The notes: generated from the letters alone by a model not told the origin. 64,000 bases of DNA from JAWLHU01 sp041690255 (GCA_041690255.1 JAWLHU010000011.1:124001-188000), one strand, 5' to 3'; positions 48,971-57,754 are shown, counted from the stretch's first letter. Translations and numbers: made by a program.

Positions 48971-49568
48971 TCGGGTTAGCGGGGAGGGTGTTGGTGGGAG
49001 CGGTTACGACCGGAGATGTCGCGCCTGATGCAGGTTGGGCGACCGGTGGGGTGGTACTCGGTTCTGCAGGCGTTCCCGCGGCCGCCGGGGTAGAGAAGAG
49101 GACAGGAGTCCACACGACCTCGTCGTCATGGTCGTCATCGTCATGGTCGTCATCATCGTCATGGTCGTCATCATCGTCATGGTGCTTCCAGCCGGCCTCC
49201 GCCTGCTTCTTCGCGAGTTCCCGTTCCCATTCGGCCCGCTTTTTTGCCAACTCCGCCTGGATTTCCGCCTGCTTTTCCGTCAACTTCCCCTGTGGGACGA
49301 CTTGGGCGGTCTGCACGACCTGCGCAGGCGCTTGTGCGGGAGCCTGTGACGGAGCCTGTGCGGGAGGCTGCGCGGGTGAGGGCGGTGCGGATGCCTGTAC
49401 TGCGTCCCCCTCCGAACTGGCAGCGGGTACCGGAACTCCTGGGACAGCCGGAACGGCATCTACCGGGCTTTCCCTCTGTGAGAAACGTCCGGCGAGCCCC
49501 GCCATTGCCGCCACCCCAACAATCGAGATGGCCAGCTTCGCCAACTGTGCATTTGCGTTGGTTGCCAC
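48939..49568 (-). CDS. Membrane-anchored protein with His/Asp cluster
   Basis: About 209 aa. An N-terminal hydrophobic anchor (ISIVGVAAMAGLAGRF) is followed by a Pro/Ala/Gln-rich stretch (70-95), a charged coiled-coil-like helix (EKQAEIQAELAKKRAEWERE) and a remarkable run of Asp with spaced His (about 140-160). A Pro/Thr-rich tail ends it. GTG 49568 is preferred, with GGAGGGAG 7 nt before it. First gene of the ApbE/ferric-reductase operon. The His/Asp run should bind divalent metal, possibly iron. Confidence 0.72.
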   Translation of the reverse strand: MATNANAQLAKLAISIVGVAAMAGLAGRFSQRESPVDAVPAVPGVPVPAASSEGDAVQASAPPSPAQPPAQAPSQAPAQAPAQVVQTAQVVPQGKLTEKQAEIQAELAKKRAEWERELAKKQAEAGWKHHDDDDDHDDDDDHDDDDHDDEVVWTPVLFSTPAAAGTPAEPSTTPPVAQPASGATSPVVTAPTNTLPANPNGQEVTTGHS

Positions 49569-49658
49569 AGTCAATCTCCCTCCACGTGTTCGTTTCCCCA
49601 TCACCCCAGGGTGGATGGGTCCCCCTGCATCTTCCTCCGTACGTCCCTCCGCTTTTTT

Positions 49659-49674
49659 GGGGGGTAGACCCCCC
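49659..49674. promoter_or_regulatory. GGGGGG-TAGA-CCCCCC palindrome
   Basis: Short perfect inverted repeat preceded by TTTTTT on the plus strand, in the 318-bp gap between divergent units. On the minus strand it would sit in the leader of the redox operon. The rest of 49569-49886 shows no gene. Confidence 0.4.
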
Positions 49675-49886
49675 TAGCAAGCAGTCTCCCGCCAGCCAGT
49701 TGTGGTAGTCCCTATAGCTAGTCACTTTCCGAAGGACTCCCTCTTCGTTGTGCCAAATATCCTGCGGATCATATCCAAAGGGTGGCAGGGATTACTACCA
49801 TGGCCGATGAACACATCCGAACATAGTCAGTTCGCTCCTTGTACGGATCAGCAACACCCATTCAGCGCGGGACTGGGGGGGAGAGC

Positions 49887-51386
49887 TTGAGGGGATTGTT
49901 GCGGACTTTGTTCCGGTGGCCGGGTCACAGAGCTATGGCGGGCAGGTTTACGGTCATTCCGATCATGGTAGGCCTTGCTATCCCCTACCTGGTAACGGTC
50001 TTGCTCTACCTTTCGCAAACCTATCCTGATCAGTGGCTGCCGGAGACCCCCTGGGGTCTTGTGGCCGGCAAAGCGTTCCTGGCGGTTGCGGGTCCAGTTA
50101 GCCTAGCACTTGTCTGGCGGCGCTTTCAGGCCCCGCGTCTTGGCATTTGGGCCTACGACTGGGTCGGCGGTTGGATGGTCGCGTACGCGATGGGTTGGAT
50201 TGGAGCGATTGGGCAGGACCTGATGGATCGGACGAGTCTCGATCCCACCGGCAGGCTGATCCTGGTCTGGGCCGCCGTCTCCTGGGTGCTCGTCGGAACG
50301 GCCCTCCTGGTGTCGGGAGCGCTCACCCTCACCGGGTTGATGAACTCCGAGCGCTCCGAACGGAAGCGGTTGGAGGCGCTGATCAGCTTCACCCAGCAGA
50401 TCACGAGCATGGACTTCCAGACGACACTGGACTCCGCGGTCCGGGAACTCTACCATCTGCTGGATGCCGACGCCTGTGTACTCTACCTTTGGAATGACCA
50501 GGATCAGGTGCTCATCCCTGTGGCGGGGATCCATTCGGAGTCTGTGTACACCAAGGAGTACATCGACCGAATGATGGCCTTCCGCTGTCCGAAGGGGCAC
50601 GGACTGACCGGCGCCGTTATGGAAAGCGGTGAGCCGTACATATCATCCGATGTGTCCACCGATCCGCGAACCACTTCCATGCCGGGGTATGGCGAGGGGC
50701 ATAAGTCGAGCATTTTGGCGCCGCTGCTCCTGGAAGGGCGACGGCTGGGCGTGGTCCGGCTGACGAGGCGTGGGATCAATCAGTTCACCAAGGATGATCT
50801 GGACCTGACACTCTCTTTTGCCGGCCAGGCAGCTCTAATGATTGAGCATGGGCGGGTTTTGCAGGAGCTCGCCAGCCTGTCCATGACCGACGCCTTGACC
50901 GGCCTTTTCAACGCCCGGCAGTTCCATCGGATCCTTGAGCGAGAAGCCAGCCTGGCGCAGCGGCACCAGCAGCCGCTCTCCCTCGTCATGATCGACTCCG
51001 ACTCGCTGAAACAGATGAATGACCGCCTCGGTCATCAGACGGGAGATCTCTATTTGAAGCAGATCGCCCAGGTGATCCGGGAGACGATTCGGCGCACGGA
51101 CTTTGCCTTCCGGTATGCCGGGGATGAGTTCCTGCTGATCCTGCCCCAGACTGAGCCGGAGATGGCGCTTACGGTGGCCGAACGCATACGCCAGGGAGTG
51201 GAGCGGATGAGGCTCTCTCCAGTGGTTGCCGGCACCATCAGCCTTGGTGTTGCGACGCTTCTGATCCATGCCACTACCCCGGAGGGGCTGCTGGCCGCCG
51301 CCGATGATGCCATGTACCAGTCCAAGCGCGCTGGGAAGAATCGGACGACCTTGGCTTCCAGTTCCGCGTTGAACGCATCGCGATAG
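49887..51386 (+). CDS. Membrane GAF-GGDEF diguanylate cyclase-like protein
   Basis: About 499 aa. Four to five N-terminal spans (20-150), a GAF domain (170-320; LLDADACVLYLWND, KGHGLTGAVMESGEPYISSD) and a GGDEF domain (335-495). The signature is RYAGDEFLLI, i.e. AGDEF, a form often still active; TDALTGLFNARQF and DSDSLKQMND are intact. No RxxD-type I-site is evident. TTG 49887 is chosen for GGGGAGAG upstream; the longer frame from 49839 has no site. Makes c-di-GMP in response to a membrane or GAF signal. Confidence 0.88.
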   Translation: MRGLLRTLFRWPGHRAMAGRFTVIPIMVGLAIPYLVTVLLYLSQTYPDQWLPETPWGLVAGKAFLAVAGPVSLALVWRRFQAPRLGIWAYDWVGGWMVAYAMGWIGAIGQDLMDRTSLDPTGRLILVWAAVSWVLVGTALLVSGALTLTGLMNSERSERKRLEALISFTQQITSMDFQTTLDSAVRELYHLLDADACVLYLWNDQDQVLIPVAGIHSESVYTKEYIDRMMAFRCPKGHGLTGAVMESGEPYISSDVSTDPRTTSMPGYGEGHKSSILAPLLLEGRRLGVVRLTRRGINQFTKDDLDLTLSFAGQAALMIEHGRVLQELASLSMTDALTGLFNARQFHRILEREASLAQRHQQPLSLVMIDSDSLKQMNDRLGHQTGDLYLKQIAQVIRETIRRTDFAFRYAGDEFLLILPQTEPEMALTVAERIRQGVERMRLSPVVAGTISLGVATLLIHATTPEGLLAAADDAMYQSKRAGKNRTTLASSSALNASR

Positions 51387-51400
51387 GAGGTTGCCTCTGT

Positions 51401-51883
51401 ATGGGTGTACTGAGCCGAGTTTCCTACCTTCTGGTGAGTCTGATTCTGGTCGCTGTGGCGATTGCAGCGACGATTCTGCTGGACGGAGGGGTAGTCGGCC
51501 AGATCGGCACGCTCACCCTCGTGGCAGTTCTCGTGGTCCTTTGGATCGCTGCACGCCGGGGAGATGTCACCCCCGCCGATCCGGAGAAGAAACTACGTCG
51601 CTCCCGAAACAGCGGGCGCCCGGTGATCGTGCACTTCTTCAGTGATTACCACGTTGGCTCTCTGCTGGGCCGTCCCAGCTCTGCCAAGCTCGAGGCCAAG
51701 TATCGGGGCCGCTTCGAGTTCATTGAGATCAGCGCCTTCCATCCGGAGGCCGAAGCGATGATGGAGAGTCTGAAGGCCAACATTGGTGACTACGTCTTCT
51801 TTGACACAACGGGCAAACTGGTAGGACAGTACCGGTCACTGGCCGAGGATCAGATGCAGCGGTTCCTGGAGATCGCTCCCTGA
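51401..51883 (+). CDS. Membrane-anchored thioredoxin-fold protein lacking CxxC
   Basis: 160 aa. Two hydrophobic N-terminal segments (8-50) precede a thioredoxin-like domain (RPVIVHFFSDYHVGSLLGRP, FEFIEISAF, VFFDTTGKLVGQYRSL). The place of CGPC reads YHVG, so it is not a redox-active thioredoxin. AGGAGG upstream of the ATG, 14 nt after the GGDEF gene, so the same operon. Confidence 0.75.
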   Translation: MGVLSRVSYLLVSLILVAVAIAATILLDGGVVGQIGTLTLVAVLVVLWIAARRGDVTPADPEKKLRRSRNSGRPVIVHFFSDYHVGSLLGRPSSAKLEAKYRGRFEFIEISAFHPEAEAMMESLKANIGDYVFFDTTGKLVGQYRSLAEDQMQRFLEIAP

Positions 51884-51901
51884 CGTCTAAAGAGAGAAAC
51901 A

Positions 51902-51932
51902 GAAGCACGCCGGAGTAGATTCGGCGTGCTTC
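51902..51932 (+). promoter_or_regulatory. 11-bp stem-loop before the nitroreductase
   Basis: GAAGCACGCCG / CGGCGTGCTTC, 9-nt loop, ending 18 nt before the next start and followed by AAAA. It may be a weak terminator or a leader structure. Confidence 0.55.
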
Positions 51933-51949
51933 AAAATGGGGTGGTAGCC

Positions 51950-52603
51950 ATGCAGTTCGACGAGCTCTTCGACCTGGTCCAGACCCGGCGCTCCATTCGT
52001 AAGTACAAGCCCGATGAAGTCCCCGACGAGATGCTGCTCAAGGCGATCGAGATGGCCACCTGGGCGCCTAATGGCGGCAACTTTCAGCCCTGGCAGTTCT
52101 GGGTCGTCAAGAACAAGCAGGTGATCGAGCAGATGGCGGATGCCATGGATGCCCGTTCCCGCCTCATGGCATCATGGCCGGAAGCCGAGCCCTTCCGGGA
52201 GCACGCTGACCGGTGGGTGCGGGTAGGTGCCTTCTACCGGAATGCACCAGCATGTATTGCGGTCATGATTGGCGGGTACCAGTCGATTGCGGACAAGTTG
52301 CTCGCCGCCCGAGGCGGCAGCGACCCCGCCGCTGCCGAGATGATCGAGTGGCGCCGCTTCGGGGCCTCTCGTATCCAGACCATCGGCGGAGCGATCATGA
52401 TCCTCCTGCTCGCCCTGCATCAGCAGGGGTTGGGCGCATGCTGGATGGCCGGCCCGCAGCAGGCGAAGGGGGATATTGAGCAGATACTCGGCGTCCCAAA
52501 GGAGTATGAGTTTGTCGCCCTGATCCCCGTCGGCTTCCCCGCCGAGGAGAAGACAGGCGCTCCCCGTAAGCCGCTGGATGAAGTGACCCGGATCATCCGG
52601 TAA
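51950..52603 (+). CDS. Nitroreductase-family flavoprotein
   Basis: 217 aa, FMN-binding nitroreductase fold: RRSIRKYK at the start, MATWAPNGGNFQPWQFWVV phosphate/flavin site, GAIMILLLALHQQGLGACWM dimer helix, and GFPAEEK at the end. ATG 51950 has GGGGTGG upstream; the ATG at 51926 lies inside the hairpin region. Substrate unknown. Confidence 0.92.
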   Translation: MQFDELFDLVQTRRSIRKYKPDEVPDEMLLKAIEMATWAPNGGNFQPWQFWVVKNKQVIEQMADAMDARSRLMASWPEAEPFREHADRWVRVGAFYRNAPACIAVMIGGYQSIADKLLAARGGSDPAAAEMIEWRRFGASRIQTIGGAIMILLLALHQQGLGACWMAGPQQAKGDIEQILGVPKEYEFVALIPVGFPAEEKTGAPRKPLDEVTRIIR

Positions 52604-52607
52604 CGGC

Positions 52608-53441
52608 TCAGATCCTCCCAGTCCGCTCCAGCGCTTCCCGCCAGGCCACGGCGGGCCTTTTCTCAAACGTGCAGGAGACCAGATCGCCTACCTCCCGGAG
52701 GTGGGCGATCGCTTTTTTCTGCCAGCCTTCGCTCCAGGGGAAGATCTCCTCGAGTCCCTTCTCCTGGATCACCGGGGTCAGTTCGAAGAACCGGCGCAGA
52801 AGTCGGTGGGCAGCCTCCCGGGTGGGGATCTCACTGCCGGCATCCACCGCTTCCGGCCAGAAGTTGGGGAAGAGGTCCCAGATGTTCGCAATGGAGTTGC
52901 CGCCCTCTGCTCCTGCCTTCACGATCAGCATGCCGTTGTCCAGGTAGAAGAGCGCCTGGTTTATGGCCGCCTTGGCCGGCTTGGAGCCATCGGTCAGTTT
53001 GGCCAGGAGGGTACGGGTTCCGGTGGGGCCATGCTCCTGCAGGTATCGGATCACCTTGATCGCCGTGTCGGGCAACCGGACCGATTCCTGCAAATGGAGC
53101 AGGTCATCTTCCAGGTCGCCGGTATTGCCGGTCAGGGCATAAAAGACCGGCAGCCATTCCCGAGAGACCAGGGTCGGTTTGCCTCGCACCACCTTGCCGT
53201 AGTAGGCGAGGCGTTCGGCGGCCAACCTCTCCTTCCAGCCCCAGACCCAGTCCCAGCGCTGGTGCTCGCTCTCGGTCTTCAGCGCGGAAAAGAGCGCCGG
53301 CAGATAGCCCGGTGCCGGGGTAAAGGCCCATAGGAAACCGAGGCGTTCTACAGCCGCGAGGGTCTCCTCCAGACTCTCGATCGAGTCAGGGGGCAGAAGA
53401 TCGGCTCGCATTGCCTGAAGATCGGCCATGGTGAACAGCAT
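52608..53441 (-). CDS. Winged-helix AlkZ-related protein
   Basis: 277 aa. The layout VERLGFLWAFTPAPGYLPALF, WDWVWGWKERLAAERLAYYG, KVVRGKPTLVSREWLPVFYAL and a later winged helix (GPTGTRTLLAKLTDGSKPAKAAINQAL) resembles the AlkZ-related group. The catalytic QxQ-type motif of AlkZ glycosylases was not seen. ATG 53441 has AGGAGG 6 nt upstream. Convergent with the nitroreductase, 4-nt gap. Confidence 0.6.
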   Translation of the reverse strand: MLFTMADLQAMRADLLPPDSIESLEETLAAVERLGFLWAFTPAPGYLPALFSALKTESEHQRWDWVWGWKERLAAERLAYYGKVVRGKPTLVSREWLPVFYALTGNTGDLEDDLLHLQESVRLPDTAIKVIRYLQEHGPTGTRTLLAKLTDGSKPAKAAINQALFYLDNGMLIVKAGAEGGNSIANIWDLFPNFWPEAVDAGSEIPTREAAHRLLRRFFELTPVIQEKGLEEIFPWSEGWQKKAIAHLREVGDLVSCTFEKRPAVAWREALERTGRI

Positions 53442-53484
53442 GAGCACCCTCCTGTGCTGAGGTCTTGCTCCCCTACCATTCGAC

Positions 53485-53533
53485 GAAGACTGGTATCGCC
53501 CTCCTAAAACCCGGGAAGACTAGAATCGTCTTC
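53485..53533 (-). promoter_or_regulatory. Repeated GAAGACT motif upstream of the AlkZ-related gene
   Basis: GAAGACTGGTATCG (53485) and GAAGACTAGAATCG (53515) are 30 bp apart. The second forms GAAGAC / GTCTTC around 7 nt. Likely operator sites. The rest of 53442-53747 shows nothing else. Confidence 0.4.
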
Positions 53534-53747
53534 TCCTGGTAGCGATAACACAAAAAAGTTCAAAAATCGACGGGGAAGTTAAAACCTGGGAGGGTCCATA
53601 CTCGTATTAAGGATATGAGAGGGCTTGTTTCCTGATTTAGGGGACTACCTTGTGAGTATACCCTATTTCGACCCTCGCAGGTCATCTTTCAGGCGGTGGG
53701 CCGGTGGCCTCCAGCGGGAAAAAACGGGGAGTAGGGGGGGACTGCTC

Positions 53748-54035
53748 ATGTGGACGCGCGGCTCCAGGCGGCGGCCGTCGATGCCCATACGGGACGTGAG
53801 ACGGTCGCGGGGGAATGCATGGGCACGGACTGCGGTACAGACCGCGCCAGTGCAGCGCAAGGCGAAGCAGCGGACAGGCAAAGCGCTGTGGCGCAAGGTT
53901 GAGCGGCGATTCCGGTCGATTTGGCGGTGGGTGATCCTTCGGGCGATTCGGACCTGGTACCCGGTAGGGCGTAAAACGGCTGCCGAATATACGATGGGGG
54001 ATGTGCGGGAGTTCCCGCAGAGTCGCTGGCGTTAA
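53748..54035 (+). CDS. Small, strongly basic protein
   Basis: 95 aa from ATG 53748, with GGGGGGACTGCTC upstream. Very rich in Arg/Lys/Trp (RGSRRRPSMPIRDVRRSRG, WRKVERRFRSIWRWVILRAI). It could bind nucleic acid or membrane. No family recognised. A terminator hairpin follows at 54051, which supports a real transcript. Confidence 0.5.
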   Translation: MWTRGSRRRPSMPIRDVRRSRGNAWARTAVQTAPVQRKAKQRTGKALWRKVERRFRSIWRWVILRAIRTWYPVGRKTAAEYTMGDVREFPQSRWR

Positions 54036-54050
54036 CTATTACCATGAGAC

Positions 54051-54078
54051 GGGCGGGTATCCAGGTGGGTACCCGCCC
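54051..54078 (+). terminator. Terminator-like hairpin
   Basis: GGGCGGGTA / TACCCGCCC, 10-nt loop, then TTACCC. Confidence 0.55.
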
Positions 54079-54168
54079 TTACCCGTGCTGATTTCGCTGA
54101 CGGGGAGGAGGGGGGCGCCACCTGGTCACCGAACCCAGAGAGGGTGAGAAAGAGACAGGAGGATGAGT

Positions 54169-55041
54169 GTGGAGTACCTGCTGAAGCCGACAGAGCCCTA
54201 CAGCCTCTCCTATAGCCTGAAGCGACTGCAGGACATGCCCCGTCAGGTGCTCAGCCGGGTGGAGGAGGGGCCTTCTCTTGTGCGAGCCCTTGCGCAGGGG
54301 GAACGAGTCGGACTGGTCCGGATCCGGGACGCCGGCGTCCATGGCCTTCGGGTCACTCTGGAGGGAGAGCTTGAGCCGGTCTCCGCCCTCGCAGGCGTTC
54401 GACAGGCCCTGGCACTCGATCTGGATCATGGGGACTTTCTACGGCAGATGGACCAAGCCGATCCTGTGATTGCGCGCCTGGCCCGGACCTATCTGGGGGC
54501 GCGCCCGATCGCCCCCTTCAGCCACTGGGAGTCCCTTGCCTGGACGGTGATCGCCCAGCAGGTCAACCTCTCCTTTGCCTTCGCCATGAAGGAGTCGCTG
54601 GTCCGGCTCGGCGGACAGGGTTACCAGGGTTACCCGGCCATGCCGTCGCCCGAGCGGGTCGCACGCCTTCCCTACGAGGCGTTGCAGGCCGAGAAGTACA
54701 GCCGTCGGAAGGCGGAGTACGTGATCGATCTCGCCAGGGCCATTGCCGAGGGCAGCCTCGATCTGGCGGTCACGATGGCCCTGCCGTTCTCGGAGGCGGT
54801 CGATCGCCTGGTCGCCCTCCGGGGCGTGGGCCGGTGGACCGCTGAATGTGTGGCCATAGACGCCGGTCACCTTGACGCCCTGCCAGCCGGCGACATTGGC
54901 ATTCGCAACGCCGTGCAACGGTTCTACGGGTTGGACCACCAGCCCACCGAGGTCGAGGTCCGCACGCTGGGCCGGGCCTGGGCACCCTACTCAGGCCTCG
55001 CCTGCTACTACCTCTGGCTGGGGCTGCTCGATCGGGGGTGA
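54169..55041 (+). CDS. alkA: DNA-3-methyladenine glycosylase II (AlkA)
   Basis: About 290 aa. N-terminal AlkA-type beta domain, then a HhH-GPD fold: hairpin-helix-hairpin LVALRGVGRWTAECVAI and the catalytic Asp in PAGDIGIRNAVQRFYG. Removes alkylated bases in base-excision repair. GTG 54169 is preferred because AGGAGG is 6 nt upstream of it but abuts the ATG at 54163. No regulator or ogt gene is beside it. Confidence 0.93.
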   Translation: MEYLLKPTEPYSLSYSLKRLQDMPRQVLSRVEEGPSLVRALAQGERVGLVRIRDAGVHGLRVTLEGELEPVSALAGVRQALALDLDHGDFLRQMDQADPVIARLARTYLGARPIAPFSHWESLAWTVIAQQVNLSFAFAMKESLVRLGGQGYQGYPAMPSPERVARLPYEALQAEKYSRRKAEYVIDLARAIAEGSLDLAVTMALPFSEAVDRLVALRGVGRWTAECVAIDAGHLDALPAGDIGIRNAVQRFYGLDHQPTEVEVRTLGRAWAPYSGLACYYLWLGLLDRG

Positions 55042-55046
55042 TCCCG

Positions 55047-55196
55047 GTGCTCGTGATGCTTCTGGCGGTTCTGGGCTGGACGATCTCGGTCTTCGCGACG
55101 ATCTGGTATCTGCGGACCTTCTACCACATGCATCAGGAGATGAAGGCAATCCGCCGCTACCTTCAAGCTCTTTACGACCGCATGGAGGGCCGGTAG
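55047..55196 (+). CDS. 49-residue single-span membrane protein
   Basis: GTG 55047 follows GGGGGTGAT, 5 nt after the alkA stop. The protein has one N-terminal span (MLLAVLGWTISVFATIWYL) and an amphipathic cytosolic helix (HMHQEMKAIRRYLQALYDRM). It ends just before a strong terminator. Co-transcribed with alkA; function unknown. Confidence 0.7.
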   Translation: MLVMLLAVLGWTISVFATIWYLRTFYHMHQEMKAIRRYLQALYDRMEGR

Positions 55197-55206
55197 ACCG
55201 GCCAAA

Positions 55207-55247
55207 AGCCCCCACCCGCTGCCCGCAGAGGCAGACCGGTGGGGGCT
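55207..55247. terminator. Bidirectional terminator between convergent genes
   Basis: AGCCCCCACC / GGTGGGGGCT, 21-nt loop with inner pairing, AAAA on the left flank. Confidence 0.75.
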
Positions 55248-55273
55248 GTGCTGTCGATTCTTCTCCCTAGGGG

Positions 55274-55837
55274 TTAAAAGTCTCCGTGGAGCGCGTAGGT
55301 GCGGGCCTTTTCAAGCTCACGGTAGACAAGGTTCTGTCCTTCTTCGGTGTGCCACCAGTTGTCACGGGTGACATCTTCGCGGCGGTCCGGGCAGCAGGTG
55401 ATCACGACTTCGCGCGGGATATAGTGGGCGACAGCCTGCTTCACCCGCTTCATATGGTAGGGGGAGGTGACGAGGAGCACGTTCTTCATGTTCTTCCAGC
55501 CGATGTTCTTCTCGATCCGGTCTACCGAGAAGCGGACGTTCTCCATGGTGTTGACCGACTCGCACTCGATCTCGATCGCTTCAGCAGGCACACCCAGTTC
55601 AACCATGCGGTCACGTAGCCGTTCGGACTCGCATACCCCAAGGCCCCTCTTGTCGCCCCCGGTAATGAAGACTCGGGGAGCCAGGCCGGCCCTGTAGAGC
55701 TCTGCAGCCCGGTCTGCCCGCTCCAGCCGCTTGCCACCGAAGACGAGGATCAGATCACCGCTCGTCGGTTCATCCTCCACGAACAGGTACTCGGAGATCT
55801 CACGGAGCGACATGCCTTCATACAGTCTCGGACCCAT
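55274..55837 (-). CDS. YdcF/DUF218-family protein
   Basis: 187 aa DUF218 domain: DLILVFGGKRLERADRAAEL, VFITGGDKRG, ESERLRDRMVELGVPAEAI, SVNTMENVRFS, LLVTSPYHMKRV. SanA/YdcF proteins bind S-adenosylmethionine or act in envelope metabolism in other bacteria. No signal peptide or membrane anchor here, so cytosolic. GGGAGGAATG 8 nt before the ATG. Confidence 0.88.
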   Translation of the reverse strand: MGPRLYEGMSLREISEYLFVEDEPTSGDLILVFGGKRLERADRAAELYRAGLAPRVFITGGDKRGLGVCESERLRDRMVELGVPAEAIEIECESVNTMENVRFSVDRIEKNIGWKNMKNVLLVTSPYHMKRVKQAVAHYIPREVVITCCPDRREDVTRDNWWHTEEGQNLVYRELEKARTYALHGDF

Positions 55838-55986
55838 GTGGCATTCCTCCCGGCGCAGTTATTTGCGGCGCCTTATCTCCCACCTGAACTTCCCCCGCAC
55901 CGCTGCGACTCACGCCGGGCGCCATACAGCGTGACTGACAGTGCGGGCTGAGCGAGTCGGATCAGACACCTCCTGAGTCGGACTGG

Positions 55987-56244
55987 TTAAGGGGAAGCAA
56001 GACAAAAATCGCCCTCACTTCGCAGGCAGCGTAGCAGTCTCCGCCTGGCCAAATTGGCACATGGCGGAACAGACGCTGACTCCGAACCAAGGGCGACCCC
56101 AGAGACGTGGACAGGGAAGGCCGCGGACACACGATCGAAAGACCGGCGCCCCGAGCCCCCATAGCGCTCGATCATGGCGCGCGCCGCATGCACAGGTGAT
56201 GCGTTTGGGCCGGTCAACTTCCGCGTGAAGAGTGGGTAGCGCAA
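55987..56244 (-). CDS. Doubtful small ORF
   Basis: 85 codons from TTG 56244, with a very good GAGGAGGTGA site 5 nt upstream. The product (RYPLFTRKLTGPNASPVHAA at the start, Arg/Ala/Ser-rich later) matches nothing I know. The site is the main support. Otherwise the 600-bp stretch 55838-56439 shows no gene, repeat or clear promoter. Confidence 0.35.
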   Translation of the reverse strand: MRYPLFTRKLTGPNASPVHAARAMIERYGGSGRRSFDRVSAAFPVHVSGVALGSESASVPPCANLARRRLLRCLRSEGDFCLASP

Positions 56245-56439
56245 CGGCTTCACCTCCTCGCCTCTTTGTTAAGATATTCGCCAGGGGCGAGCGATTCCCC
56301 TCTCCCGCCCGCATTCCCCATTGTCATCCTTTTGCGATGAGCCCAACGAAGGAGGAATATAGACTTCCATCTAGGCTCAGTGCCTTACGTGGTGCTAGAA
56401 TAGCCATGAGATTCCCCCCAGGAGGCGCTCCAACCCACC

Positions 56440-57741
56440 ATGAGTCAGGCCTTGGCCGCACCGGCCATCTTCCTTTTTACCCTCTACCTTGTTCTTGCCC
56501 GCCCCAGGCGGATTGACACCGGCGTAGCGGCCTTGATCGGTGCCCTGCTGGCGCTCCTCTTCGGCGTGATCACCCTGGCCGATGTGCGCACCGTGGCAGG
56601 GATTGTCTGGGACTCGACCTTTGCACTGATCGCCATTGTGATCATCTCCGTGATTCTGGACCAGGCTGGGTTCTTTCGCTGGGCCGCCCTGCTCATGGCC
56701 AGACGGGCCGGCGGGGATGGCCGGATGATCTTCACCGCTGTCATTCTCCTGGGCGCCTTCGTCTCCACCCTATTCACCAACGATGCCACCGTGCTGATCC
56801 TGACGCCGATTCTCTACGAGATGCTCAGGGCGCTCGGTTTTGACCCCCGCATGATGATCCCCTACATGATCGCCTCGGGCTTCGTGGCTGATGCCCTCTC
56901 CATTCCCCTGGCGGTCTCCAACCTGACCAACATGATCACCGCCCGCTACTTTGCCTACCCTTTCGCCCGCTTCGCCGTTCTCATGCTCCTGCCATCGCTG
57001 GCGGCCCTGGCGGCCACACTGCTGGTCCTTCGCTGGTACTACCGCCGGCAGATCCCGGCCCGGTATGATCAGTCGGTACTCCCCGAGCCCACGAAGGCGA
57101 TCCGGGATCCCTTCCTCTTCCGGGTTGGGGCCGGCGTCCTCGTCGCCATGGTTGTCGCATTCTTCCTGAACAGCGCCGCCGGTGCAATTCCGGTCTCCTT
57201 TGTGATCGCCTCCGGGGCCATGATCCTGCTGGTCGCTTCGCGGAAGAACCGGGTGGTTCGGCCCATGCAGGTGTTGCGAGGGGCCCCGTGGCACGTGGTG
57301 ATCTTCGCTCTGGGGATGTACCTGGTCGTCTACGGCATGGGCAATGCCGGCCTGACGACCTGGGCGGCCGGGTTGCTCAGCCGGTTGTCTGACCTTGGCC
57401 TGGGCTGGGCGGTGCTGGGCACGGGCTTGCTGGTCGCCCTCTTCTCCAGCCTTATGAACAACCTGCCCGGGGTAATGCTCGGCGTACTGGCCATTGGCGC
57501 CACCGGGGCGACCGGCCTCCTTCATGATGGGCTCGTCCTGGCCAACGTGATCGGTGCGGGCATTGGCCCAAAGCTGACCCCAATTGGCTCTCTCGCGACC
57601 CTGATCTGGATGCACAATCTGGAGCAGAGGGGGCTGAAGATCACGTGGTCCTACTACCTGAAGGTTGGCTTGGTGATCACACCGCCCGTTCTGCTGGCGG
57701 CGCTCGGGGCTCTCTGGCTGAGCCTCCTGCTCTTTGGTTGA
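56440..57741 (+). CDS. ArsB/NhaD-type ion transporter
   Basis: 433 aa, about twelve spans, ArsB/ion-transporter superfamily: VIISVILDQAGFFRWAALLM, FTNDATVLILTPIL, GFVADALSIPLAVSNLTNMI, LFSSLMNNLPGVM, GAGIGPKLTPIGSLATLIWM. Expels arsenite, or moves Na+ in relatives. No arsR or true arsC is adjacent. The ATG has AGGAGG unusually far upstream (~14 nt). Confidence 0.88.
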   Translation: MSQALAAPAIFLFTLYLVLARPRRIDTGVAALIGALLALLFGVITLADVRTVAGIVWDSTFALIAIVIISVILDQAGFFRWAALLMARRAGGDGRMIFTAVILLGAFVSTLFTNDATVLILTPILYEMLRALGFDPRMMIPYMIASGFVADALSIPLAVSNLTNMITARYFAYPFARFAVLMLLPSLAALAATLLVLRWYYRRQIPARYDQSVLPEPTKAIRDPFLFRVGAGVLVAMVVAFFLNSAAGAIPVSFVIASGAMILLVASRKNRVVRPMQVLRGAPWHVVIFALGMYLVVYGMGNAGLTTWAAGLLSRLSDLGLGWAVLGTGLLVALFSSLMNNLPGVMLGVLAIGATGATGLLHDGLVLANVIGAGIGPKLTPIGSLATLIWMHNLEQRGLKITWSYYLKVGLVITPPVLLAALGALWLSLLLFG

Positions 57742-57754
57742 GCCGACGTCCATT

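Noticed and set aside
56440..57741. Arsenic resistance operon
   Set aside because: ArsB-type carrier is alone. The ArsC-like gene is 18 kb away and looks Spx/YffB-like; no ArsR seen.
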